Both the position numbers and the translations under genes were made by a program. A DNA stretch of 64,000 bases, taken from positions 57,213-121,212 of the forward strand of contig JAHFBG010000009.1 in assembly GCA_023250155.1 (NCBI GenBank). Direction: 5' to 3'. Of this stretch, positions 8,693 to 19,000 are shown in pieces. The stretch is from Candidatus Melainabacteria bacterium (lineage in GTDB: Bacteria > Cyanobacteriota > Vampirovibrionia > 2-02-FULL-35-15). The notes beneath the pieces are model-generated. The model saw only the letters and a program-made list of their open reading frames with translations. It searched no databases and was not told the DNA's origin. Position 1 is the first letter of the stretch. Every line of letters begins with the position of its first letter.

Positions 8693-10504
8693 TCAATCCT
8701 TCGGATACATAGAGTCTATTATTTGTTTGTATTTTTCAGATACAAATTTTCGCTTGACCTTCATCGTAGGAGTAATTTCACCTGACTCAATTGTAAATTC
8801 TTTAGGCAAAATAGTAAACCTTCTAATCTGTTCATAATCAGCATCTGAAGCAGTTTCCCTCTTTATTTCCTCATCAATTAGCTTTATAACTTCAGGATGT
8901 TTACATAATGACTCAATACTATCATCATAAGAAATATTATGTTTTTTTAAATACTCAATAACCGATTGATGCTCTAGAGTTATTAGAGCTGATAAATATT
9001 TTTTCTTATCCCCGATTACAACTGCATTACTAATATAAGGTGAGATTTTTAAAGCATTTTCAAGATTTTGTGGGGCTATATTTTTCCCGGCAGAGTTTAT
9101 AATCAAATCTTTTTTTCTATCAGTAATTATTAAAAAACCATCCTTGTCAAATCTTCCTATATCACCTGTAAGAAACCAACCATCATCAAAGGCTTCTTTT
9201 GTTGCTTTTTCATTTTTATAATAACCATTAAATACAGTTGGTCCTTTAACTAATATTTCACCATCATTTGCAATTTTTACTTTTATATTAGACATCGGCT
9301 TACCAACTGTTCCAGTTCTCAAAGCAGAAAGGCTATTCACACTTAATGGAGCTGAGGTTTCAGTTAAACCATAACCTTCTAAAACAGGTATTCCAATGAT
9401 ATTAAAAAAATCTGCAATGTCTTTTGATAATGGTGCACCACCTGAAATAAAACATCTCAATGTTGGTGCTAGTTTTTTTCTAATACTAGAAAATACAAGG
9501 TTTTGAAAAGCATAATTCTCAATACTTTTCAAAGCAGTTAGTGGCAAAAACTTCCCATTATTGTTTAAAAGGTCTTTTCCATTATCATAAGCAATCTTAA
9601 AAATCTTTTTCTTATTTTCAGGTAAAGTTTGTAATTGCGATTGGATTTTTGCATAAAGCTTCTCCAACAACCTTGGTACAACAAGCATTATAGTTGCCCC
9701 TGAGTCTTTCAGAGCAAATGCAATTTGATCAACACTAGAACAATAAGTAACAGTACAAGCACAAGAAAGTGCATAATATAATCCACCAACTCTTTCAAAA
9801 ACATGTGATAACGGTAGAAAAGAAAGGAACTTGTCGGAAGGCTTTATCGGTAAAGAATTTGGTAGTACATCTAAAACACTAAGAATATTTCTATGTGTCA
9901 ACATAACACCTTTTGGTGGACCTGTTGTTCCTGAAGTATAAATTATTGTAGCTAAATCATCACAGGACACTTCTTTAATATGATTTTGTACCATATAAGG
10001 ATCAATTGAAAAATTAAGCATTCCCTTATCCTTCAATGACTTTAAACTTAAAATTCTTGAATCATTAACAGGCAAGTCACCTAAATCTTCCATTACAATT
10101 GCATATTTCACCTTAGGTAAAGCACCCCATTGTGATCTAATCTTTTGTAACTGTCCTTTATCTTCTAAAATAACAATGCTGCACTCAGAGTTGTTTAAAA
10201 TATAATTAACTGATTCATCTGGCAAGGTTGGATAAAGAGGTACAACAACTCCTCCACAACTTAAAATTGCTAGATCACAAGCCGTCCACTCATACCTTGT
10301 ATTTGACAGTATTGCAACATTATCACCTTTTTTTAAGCCAAGTTCTATTAACCCATAGGCTATTTGATGAACAATAGTTCGTAAATGAGTCCACGATATT
10401 GTTCTGTAAGGCTCGGTTCGTCTTAACCTATATTCAATAGCAACCTTACTTTTATTTCTTTCTGCTTGCTTTATAAAAAGTTCTGCTAAATTATTTGCCA
10501 TCAT
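8693..10504 (-). CDS. AMP-dependent long-chain acyl-CoA synthetase
   Basis: This 603-residue enzyme of the ANL superfamily activates fatty acids to acyl-CoA through an acyl-AMP. The P-loop TIIYTSGTTGPPKGVMLTHRN, the adenylate motif YGLTETSAP, and GWFLTGDIGRFDKDGFLIITDRKKDLIINSAGKNIAPQNLE are all intact. Length and the C-terminal segment (TPTMKVKRKFVSEKY) match the bacterial FadD/FadD15-like long-chain group. The C-terminal catalytic lysine lies in MKVKRK. Two ATG codons begin the frame. It is divergent from pyrR across about 104 bases. No beta-oxidation genes are nearby, so its role could be phospholipid remodelling. Confidence 0.92.
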   Translation of the reverse strand: MMANNLAELFIKQAERNKSKVAIEYRLRRTEPYRTISWTHLRTIVHQIAYGLIELGLKKGDNVAILSNTRYEWTACDLAILSCGGVVVPLYPTLPDESVNYILNNSECSIVILEDKGQLQKIRSQWGALPKVKYAIVMEDLGDLPVNDSRILSLKSLKDKGMLNFSIDPYMVQNHIKEVSCDDLATIIYTSGTTGPPKGVMLTHRNILSVLDVLPNSLPIKPSDKFLSFLPLSHVFERVGGLYYALSCACTVTYCSSVDQIAFALKDSGATIMLVVPRLLEKLYAKIQSQLQTLPENKKKIFKIAYDNGKDLLNNNGKFLPLTALKSIENYAFQNLVFSSIRKKLAPTLRCFISGGAPLSKDIADFFNIIGIPVLEGYGLTETSAPLSVNSLSALRTGTVGKPMSNIKVKIANDGEILVKGPTVFNGYYKNEKATKEAFDDGWFLTGDIGRFDKDGFLIITDRKKDLIINSAGKNIAPQNLENALKISPYISNAVVIGDKKKYLSALITLEHQSVIEYLKKHNISYDDSIESLCKHPEVIKLIDEEIKRETASDADYEQIRRFTILPKEFTIESGEITPTMKVKRKFVSEKYKQIIDSMYPKD

Positions 10505-10608
10505 TTTAATGAGCTTTCAGCTTACTGAACGTTGTTTGCTAAATTCAACACAAAACATCATAATGATTATATAATTCTAACTTATAAGCTACACAAAAAG
10601 AAAATTTT

Positions 10609-11145
10609 ATGAATGTGATCCTTGACAGTAATGAATTAACAAAAACCTTAAAAAGGTTAGCACATGAGGTTATAGAAAATTATGTTAACTTAGAGAATCT
10701 TGTAATTATTGGAATTGTCACTAGAGGTGAGTTCTTAGCAAAAAGATTACAGAACTTAATCTTAGAAATCGAAAAAACTGAAGTATCTTATGGCTACCTT
10801 GATGTAACCTTGTATAGAGATGATCTTGATCACCGAAAGTCTTTAAAACCAAGCAAAATCAGTAAAGTACCAAACATTGATCATAAAAATGTCTTATTAG
10901 TAGATGATGTACTATTCGAAGGACGAACAGTAAGAGCTGCTATGGATGCCCTGAAAGACTTTGGTAGACCATCTTCCGTAAAACTACTAGTTTTAATTGA
11001 TAGAGGACATAGAAAATTACCTATAAGTGCTGATTTTACAGGAAAAAAAATATCTACAAGTTTAAATCAAACTGTTAAATTAAATATTACTGAAATTGAC
11101 AATAAAGATTCAATAGAAGTTGAAGATAAGGTAATGGCATCATAA
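10609..11145 (+). CDS. pyrR: PyrR: pyrimidine regulator / uracil phosphoribosyltransferase
   Basis: This 178-residue phosphoribosyltransferase-fold protein has the PRPP-binding loop VLLVDDVLFEGRT (95-107) and the PyrR-type IGIVTRGEFLAKRL near the N-terminus. PyrR proteins have uracil phosphoribosyltransferase activity, and in many bacteria they bind pyr mRNA leaders to cause attenuation. The segment YGYLDVTLYRDDLDHR is typical of PyrR rather than Upp. No pyr biosynthesis gene or recognisable attenuator is next to it here, so the regulatory role is from family knowledge only. An ABC ATPase gene follows after 13 bases. Confidence 0.92.
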   Translation: MNVILDSNELTKTLKRLAHEVIENYVNLENLVIIGIVTRGEFLAKRLQNLILEIEKTEVSYGYLDVTLYRDDLDHRKSLKPSKISKVPNIDHKNVLLVDDVLFEGRTVRAAMDALKDFGRPSSVKLLVLIDRGHRKLPISADFTGKKISTSLNQTVKLNITEIDNKDSIEVEDKVMAS

Positions 11146-11158
11146 TATATTAAATATA

Positions 11159-12271
11159 ATGAATACCGAAGAATCCAAATCTAATGCTTCTGTCAATTCT
11201 CAATTCTCAATTCTTAATTCTCCCGCTCACGAAGTGAGCGAGGCTCGCCCTACAGGGCGGCAATCCTCCATTCTCATTCAAATAAAAAATCTCACAAAAC
11301 ATTTTCCTATCCAACGTGGTTTTTGGTCTAGAACAATAGGTCACGTCAAAGCTCTAAATGGAATAAATTTAAATATTCATCAAAATGAAATCATAGGAAT
11401 AGTAGGTGAATCTGGCTGTGGAAAATCCACCCTTGGAAAATTGATTTTAAAACTCATAGAACCAACAAGTGGTGAGGTTCTTTATTTAAACAAAAATATT
11501 TTTACCATTCCAGAGAAAGAGCTAAGAGCTCTTAGAAAAAAACTCCAAATGGTTTTTCAAAACCCATACTCAAGCTTAAATCCACGAATGAAAGTTTTTG
11601 AGATCATTAAAGAACCACTTATCGTACATAAAATTTTCAATGAAAAAGAACAAATCAATAACAGGATTTATGAGTTGTTAAAACTTGTAGGATTAGAAAA
11701 AGAACATTCCACTAAATATCCTCACGAACTATCTGGTGGTCAAAGACAAAGAGTAGCTATTGCAAGAACGTTATCACTTAATCCTGAATTTTTAGTTCTG
11801 GATGAGCCTGTAAGTGCTTTAGATGTATCAGTACAAGCACAGATACTAAACCTTTTATTAGATCTACATAAAAACTTAAACCTGACTTATCTATTCATCT
11901 CACACAATTTATCTGTAGTTAGCTATATAGCAACTCAAATAGCAGTAATGTATTTAGGACATATAGTAGAAATTGGACCGAAGGAAAAAATCATCAATAA
12001 TCCAAAGCACCCGTATACAGTAGCTTTGCTAAGTGCAGCACCGAGGATAGAACAGAGGCAGGAGGCAAGAGGCAAGAGGCAAGAACAAGCTCAACACAAA
12101 AGAATTATCTTAACAGGAGAAATCCCAGATCCATCAAATCCACCAAGTGGCTGTGTGTTTAGAACCAGATGTCCTATCGTTAAAGAAAAATGCTCAATTG
12201 AAGAACCAATACTCACAGAATATAATGGACAACTTGTAGCTTGTCATTATGCTGGGGAATTGGTTGGGTAA
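11159..12271 (+). CDS. oppF: Oligopeptide/dipeptide ABC transporter ATP-binding protein (OppF type)
   Basis: This ATPase subunit belongs to the peptide/nickel ABC importers. Walker A is GESGCGKST (83-91), the signature LSGGQRQ (191-197) and Walker B FLVLDEP (211-217). The C-terminal oligopeptide module with CVFRTRCP and the Cys spacing of OppF/DppF is present, and HHK-type N-terminal text LTKHFPIQRG is OppF-like. Two in-frame low-complexity insertions stand out. Residues 16-36 are encoded by an AATTCTCA-rich tract plus two hairpins (11224-11259). QRQEARGKRQEQAQH is encoded by a GGCAAGA tandem (about 12057-12085). No permease or binding-protein genes are adjacent. Confidence 0.9.
   Translation: MNTEESKSNASVNSQFSILNSPAHEVSEARPTGRQSSILIQIKNLTKHFPIQRGFWSRTIGHVKALNGINLNIHQNEIIGIVGESGCGKSTLGKLILKLIEPTSGEVLYLNKNIFTIPEKELRALRKKLQMVFQNPYSSLNPRMKVFEIIKEPLIVHKIFNEKEQINNRIYELLKLVGLEKEHSTKYPHELSGGQRQRVAIARTLSLNPEFLVLDEPVSALDVSVQAQILNLLLDLHKNLNLTYLFISHNLSVVSYIATQIAVMYLGHIVEIGPKEKIINNPKHPYTVALLSAAPRIEQRQEARGKRQEQAQHKRIILTGEIPDPSNPPSGCVFRTRCPIVKEKCSIEEPILTEYNGQLVACHYAGELVG
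11224..11259. repeat. Double-hairpin element in the 5' end of oppF
   Basis: CGCTCAC-GAA-GTGAGCG (11224-11240) and CGCCCT-AC-AGGGCG (11246-11259) form two adjacent perfect hairpins of 7 and 6 base pairs. They are much richer in GC than the surroundings. They are translated in frame as AHEVSEARPTGR and follow an AATTCTCA-type repeat tract (11195-11222). Confidence 0.8.
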
Positions 12272-12313
12272 GAATCTTCCAAGCAATCCAGATCAGTTAT
12301 TATGGTTAACAAT

Positions 12314-13060
12314 TTATTCAGTCCCTGGTAAGTCATGAATTACTTTATTAATAACCGCTTGATATTCAGCTACTGGACTAGATTCTAGTGAATCATCAGA
12401 GTTGTAAGATGATAAACAAAAGGGTTGATCTGTTACAGATATTTCTATATGAGTACCATGATCAATAACAGAGTGTGCTATTCCTTCTAATTTGGTTTTT
12501 AAAGCTGTGGCTGTACTTTGATCCTTGGAAATGATTGAGTAGTTAGAATAATATAATGGTTCATTAAAAACAGATTGAAGAGATGTAGGTCCTGGGCTAC
12601 TATCTGTACCACTAACTGCTACATTGCATTGAAGTACTTCAAAAAGACTAAGAACTATTGCTTTTAAAGATTTTGTATTAAGCTCTGCTTCCTTATTTTC
12701 TTCCTGAAGAAGATAATCATCTATTCCTGCACTAGGTGACACAATAAATTGTGGTTTATTACTTAAATTGTTAACTAAAATATGAACCAAAGGTGATTGT
12801 AATTGATTACCATTTTCTACAGAACTAGCTTTAATATCAGCGATTCTAACAATTTCATTTTCTTTTAATACTGTATTCTTGTCTACTCTATTAATAACAT
12901 CAAATTTTATGCTATTTGCTTTTTTGCTTAAGGTTATTGAAAACTTAGTAAGTATAGCTTGTAAGTCTTCAATAGTTTTATTTTGTTGTTTTGAAAGTAC
13001 GTCCCTAGTAGAACTAAGGGATTGTTCTTTTATTAAATATATTACTGGTGAAATTGACAT
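12314..13060 (-). CDS. Hypothetical protein coupled to the giant toxin-like gene; candidate immunity protein
   Basis: The protein has 248 residues from the ATG at 13060, which has a GAGGAAA ribosome-binding site eight bases upstream; an upstream ATG at 13081 would overlap the giant gene. The giant's stop codon (13062-13064) is one base before this start, so translation is almost certainly coupled. There is no signal peptide, membrane segment or known motif. The sequence is acidic and Ser-rich towards the C-terminus (SYNSDDSLESSP). In polymorphic toxin loci a gene in this position usually encodes the immunity protein. That is inference from position; length is on the large side and no fold is recognised. 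Confidence 0.6.
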   Translation of the reverse strand: MSISPVIYLIKEQSLSSTRDVLSKQQNKTIEDLQAILTKFSITLSKKANSIKFDVINRVDKNTVLKENEIVRIADIKASSVENGNQLQSPLVHILVNNLSNKPQFIVSPSAGIDDYLLQEENKEAELNTKSLKAIVLSLFEVLQCNVAVSGTDSSPGPTSLQSVFNEPLYYSNYSIISKDQSTATALKTKLEGIAHSVIDHGTHIEISVTDQPFCLSSYNSDDSLESSPVAEYQAVINKVIHDLPGTE

Positions 13061-13061
13061 G

Positions 13062-16000
13062 TTAATTTCCTCTCTTTTCAAAAATAGTTATTAATCTCTT
13101 ATGAAATTCAGGGTTAGTGTTATAGTTCTTAGGAACAGTTAGTATATTACCTGTTAATGAAGGTGGATTATTGTTTGATGCCACTTGAATTTCTATAGAA
13201 TCCCCCCCTATAGATAAAAATGCTTTACCATTATTAGTTTGTGCAGTATGAATCAAGCGTATTAATTGATCTGGCTTTTTACTAATTTTCTCTATCATTG
13301 CAGCATTAGTATTCTTAGTTTCAATATAATGTTTTGTGCCATTTGGAGCAATTGCTACAATATCTATTTCACCAGCCCCTCTATTTATCCCATCTATTAT
13401 AGTATCTTTTAATTTAAGTCCTAAACGCTCAATAGTATAACCCTCTTCTATAAGCAATCTTGCAGCTTTAAGTTCATATGTTAATCCTTGTAAATCCTTA
13501 CTAGAAGCTCCTGGTTTACCAATAAATCCACCTTTATGACCATTGCCTTGTAAGGCTTGTAATAAATCAGCTCTTGCTTGTTGAGTCATATTTGGGTGTC
13601 TAATTAAAGAATTAAATTCACTAAGAAATTCTTGAGCTATATGTAATCCACGATCACTACTTAATGGAGAAGTAACCGGAAGATGATTATCCACCTCTGC
13701 TAAAAATCTATTTAATCGTTGCTGGAATTGTGGATCCATATGCAGACCAAGTTGTACAGGTACATTCTGAAGAAAACGTTCAGCTATAATTGTTCTATGT
13801 AAATTAGCTAAGTCTGTTTGTATTCTTGAGACACTGTTTAAATTTAACGCTCCTGGTGTTTGTAAATCATTCAAGACAATATTTAGTAGTCCCTCATGTT
13901 CTTGAGAAAGTCCTTGTAATTCACGAATAGATTCAAGCCTTCTTCGTAATGTATTTTTAATTTCTTGTGGCATATTAAGTGGTAGCTTATCTATATTAGA
14001 AATAGCATTGTTAATAGCTTCACCTAAAGGATTATGATTTCCTATTTGTACTAGAGCTTGAGTCCTTGGATTTCTATTTACATTGTATTGATAGTCAGCT
14101 TTAAATCCTTGCATGTAATTTCTAAGACCATTAGCTTCTGCATATTCAATCGCTTCCTTCAACTTGTTTTGCCTAATAAGTTCTTGTATTCTTCTTGAGT
14201 GCTCTGCATTAGGTCCATGAGGTGCTTCACCTGGGTTTCGTCTTGCTCTAACATTAAACTCTTCAAGCGCGCGCCTTGCTAAATATTCGGGCTCAGACAT
14301 TTTCGTGCCATTTTGTCTTACTGGATCAATAATTCCTGTCCTGCGATTAGCATGAGCAATTTCATGCTCAATTATTCTTGAATTGTTTAACGTACCTGCA
14401 TCTTTTACTCTAATAATAGTTTCTCTAGTACCATTTGGATTCACTCTAACTTCAGCATGAGCTGGACGATTTGCTGGTAGTGTAGGATCTATTTCAAATG
14501 TAACTCTTCTTCCATCTCTATTTGCATATTGAAAAGCATTACTATTGCGGACTTCAAGAGGAAGATTTTCATGAGGTATTGATGCTAGCTGGCGTTGCAT
14601 TTCAGGAGTTATGTTATTCTTTGAATAAAATTCCTGAATCTCTCTTAAGGTTCTATTTCGCACACTAGTTTCAAGAACTTGCTCATGAAGTTGTGGGAGT
14701 CCTTTAAGTTTCAATTCTAATAGTCGTAATTGTTGTAATCTTTGTAAATTATTAGCAACAAAATTATTAGGATTATTACCATGACTACTCCTATTTAATA
14801 AATCCAGTAAATGTTGAGTTCTTCTATTTAAAACATTTATTTCTAATATTGTGTTACATGCTTGTAGTTCTCTACCTAGAGCTTCAATTATTGGTTTTAA
14901 TTCAGGCGAAGGATTTCCAACCTCTCGAAGCGTATTTAAATCATTTATAATTCTATCCCTTCTTATTCTTGTAAACTCCTGACGAGCATGATATTCCTCA
15001 GGCGTACTAAAATATCTCATGTTTGCTCGTTCATCTATCATTATCATATAATTTTCTCTTACAACAATTCTTTCTCTAAAATTATTTCTGAGAGCTATTC
15101 TTGCCGCATCATTTTCTATATTTAGTGGAGGTAAATTGTTAGCTTGAGGAACTCTTCTTTGTAAAATCGCTTGAAAAGCAACATTTTGTGTTTCCAAAGT
15201 ATTTGTCAGTACTCTACGCATAAGTACTTCCCGAGAAGCAAGGTCAAGGTTAGTAAAATTTCTTTCTAGGATTGCACGATGATTCTTAATAAAGTTTGCA
15301 ACATCTTGTTCTAGTACATTGCGTGATGAGTTATTTCCAATGTGTTTTTCTACTAATGCTCTTAGATCATTATGACAACTTTCAGGCATATTAATCCTGC
15401 CATGAGGAGTTCCTGGTTCTCCTTGACTTATATTTCCTTGTTGAAGTAGGTTAAAAGCTTCTTGTCGTAAGAAATTTTGTACCTGTGCTTCTGGTATTCG
15501 CGATAGAAGCATTGCACTTTGTGCATGTCGAGATTCATGAATTATAGTATCTCTAAAGTGTTGATGAAGTATTCCTGCCAACGGGTTTTGATTATTTCCT
15601 TTTACAAGATGATTAAAGATATTTCTATTTAATCGTATTGTATGATTCGTAGGATTATAGCTACCGTATGTACTACCAGGTAAATCTACAAATTCAATTT
15701 TTGGTCTTGCGGCTACTGGTATATCTTTAAAATACTCATTTAAAACTTGATTTGCACGAGTTTCTATTTCACTGTGGCTTAATCTTTCTCCTGGTACTCC
15801 TTCAAAAATTTCTCTTACAGTTCTTCGACTTATATCATGCCCATTTTGATTTGCTCTAGCAACTTCTTGGTATACACTTCTCTCTAAGTTTGCATAAAAT
15901 TCTCTACTTGGTGTGTTCTGGTGATTTTGGAAAGGTGGTGTTACATGACTATTTCCATTAACCTGGGGGGTATGTGCTTGTATTGAAGAGTGTGGATGTA

Positions 16001-19000
16001 GTATAAGAGGTGCATTTCCAGCTTGCCAAATAATTATTCTTTCACCTGTTCTTTGTACAAAACAACCTCTTTCTCTTGCAGTATTTAAAAAACGCTCAAG
16101 TGCTGTTCTAAGAGCAGGTGTACTTGTATCATAAGTAAATGGCATTGCCCTGTTTGTTTCATTTAACCTTATAGCACCACCAGCAAATCCTGATATACTT
16201 TCAGCATGACCTTGTCTTATTCCATGTCTTGTACCCATTATCGTACAGTCTATTATTAATGCTAAATGTCCAGCTTGATGCCCAAACAATTCTTCTAATC
16301 CAGCACGAAGTGGTTCTACCCGAGCCATTGTTCCTAACTGACTTATAGTTTCTGCTCTTAGGATATTTAAAAAGGACATGGCTTGTCCATGTAGTGGAGT
16401 CCCTCTTGTTCCAGATTCAATTGTTCTAATTCTTGATGCTAGCCTTGTTATTGACTGTCTTATGCTTAGACTTCTTGCAGCAGGTCCTAGAACTAAAGCT
16501 CTAGCAAAAGCTCCTGAAGTCTGACTTACTACACCTCCAACAAATGCCATACAAAAATCCTGGTAAAACCTTTCACCATAATGATCTTCCAAACTTTCCA
16601 ATGTAATTGTGCTAGTAGATCCATTTATACCTAATTCTCTATCAGGAGTATATGTTTGTTCTCCTAATCTCATAATCATTGGAAGTCCATTATAGTTATT
16701 GTTATAACTATGTTGGATTTGATGATTAACATAACCACCTAGATCACTGCCTACAATTCCACCTACTGTTCCAGCAAGTGCTGCAACTAATAATGGTGCA
16801 CCACCACCGCAAGTAGCTATGGTAACTGCCATAGCACCAATGCTACATATAAGTCCTCCAAGCATCTTAAGTCCATCATTTCTAAACCAATCAGCCCAAC
16901 TGTGAGAGTTAAATTTTGCAGGATCTTTTACAAAATCACAAAACTTTTTAATGCCATCATTGTTTAAAACCTTTAAAATCCCTTCATATGTTTCTATAGA
17001 TTTCCTAATATCTCTTTTTAATTCTGTGTTTCCAGTTGTTTGTTTTATTTGTTCTTCGAGTTTTTTAAGATCTTCAAGTTGCTGTGTAAGCTTTGTAACA
17101 TGTCCATTTTTATGTAGTTCACTTCTTAACCTTTCCATTTCTTCCGCTTGTGCACGAACAAAATTTACTACCTCAGTACTTGTATACCTGCCTCCTTTTA
17201 GATTTGCTTGTACAAGACCATTTATAGTCATTGCAATGTTATTAATTCTTCCAACAGCATGAGATGTAGTTAAAAGAGTGGGATTTCCATCAGTAATATT
17301 TCTAATTGCACAAGAATAAGCAACTGAATGTGTTGGGCGATGATTAGTTGTTGGTTGTAGAAAAGCTAGTGTATTAGTGAATCTAGTGTTTGAATCTTCA
17401 TTAAATAAATTTCTTGTTAATTCTAATTCTCTTCGTTGTAGTCCTTGTCGTCCTTGACTTTCAATAAGACCACCAGGTCCTATAATCATTCCCCAAATTG
17501 TAGGAGACAAGTAACTAAGATGCATTCCATGTCGATTTAATAATTCTCGTAGTTTTACATTAGCCTCAATAGTATCTCCTTTTAATCTCAGTTCAATAAT
17601 CCTTTGAGTATGAAATGCAATTTCTATAGATAAGCTTTGCCTTTGAGATTCTCCTAATTGAGTTTGTAATTCTTTTATTTTATTTGAGTAGAAATTTAAA
17701 CCTTGCAATGCTCTGTTTTGATCATGTTGTCGCCAGTAACTATCATTAAAAATGTCAACAATACGCTCACGATTCGCTATACCCCTTTCTAAGTTAGTTA
17801 AAGTGTTATTAGATCTTTGTCCCAGTCTCTTTAAAGTTTGATTAAGTTCATTTTCATTATCTCGTCGCTCTCTTAGTAATTCTTGTAATTTCTGTGTTAA
17901 GTTATTTCCTAATAAAAAATTATGACTACTATTATTGTTAAACGTACCATTTACTAACTGCCCAGTAATGTTAATGCTGGAAATATTATTTTGATCTCTT
18001 AATTGTTGTGCTTGATCTTTTAATTCTTGTGATTTAAGTTGCAGATCATTATATCTTCTTATATTTGCATAAAGTGTTCCACGTTCTGCTTCACTTAATC
18101 CGCTAATAACTTGCAGTGCTCTATCAGGTACAGTAATTTCAGTACCTAGAATCTCTATAGTTTTTCCGCTAATAACTTGCAGTGCTCTATCAGGTACAGT
18201 AATTTCAGTACCTAGAATCTCTATAATTTTTCCGCTAATAACTTGCAGTGCTCTATCAGGTATAGTAATTTCAGTACCTAGAATTTCTATAGTATTTCTC
18301 GTTTTTCTTCTAATGTCGGCTGCAAGGGTGTTCAACTCATTTGTAATACTGTTCGACTCATTTTCTAACCGCTTAATATTATCTGAATTATCTACATATG
18401 CTGGATTTATTAATCGTTTTAATTCAGGTGGTAGAGTATTATATGTTTCAATATTTGCATAAAGTTTTCTAAGTTCTTCTTCGCTATACTGGCTAGTAAC
18501 TTGCTGTGCTATACTCTGCACAGTAATTCCACCAACTTCTATTCCAAATCCTATATTAATCCCACTATTTGGAATATCTCTAAATCCATGGCTATAGAGA
18601 ATTTGTGCAAATGAAGTAGCTCTTAAATTATTGGCTCTTGATCTTAAAAGATTGATATTACTGCTTAATTGATTTAATTGAGTGATTGTATTATTAGTAA
18701 GACCACCATCGTTTTGTCTAATTAGATTAATATTAACTTGTCCATTTACAGTAGGTGGATGATTCTGTTCACCATAGGGATGAACTCCTGGTGCATAATT
18801 AGGACTTCTTCTTCTAGCTTCTTGAATCATGCGATTTGATACATAGTTAACCCTCTCTTGAACCAAGTTCCAATTAGGTGCACACATTACCTCTTTAAGA
18901 AATGTTTTAAGACTACTTGTATGGTTTATATCTAATAAATTGGTAAGTGTCTCTTTTATGTCAAATTTATCCATGCCAAATGTTTCTTTTAGAAAAGCAG

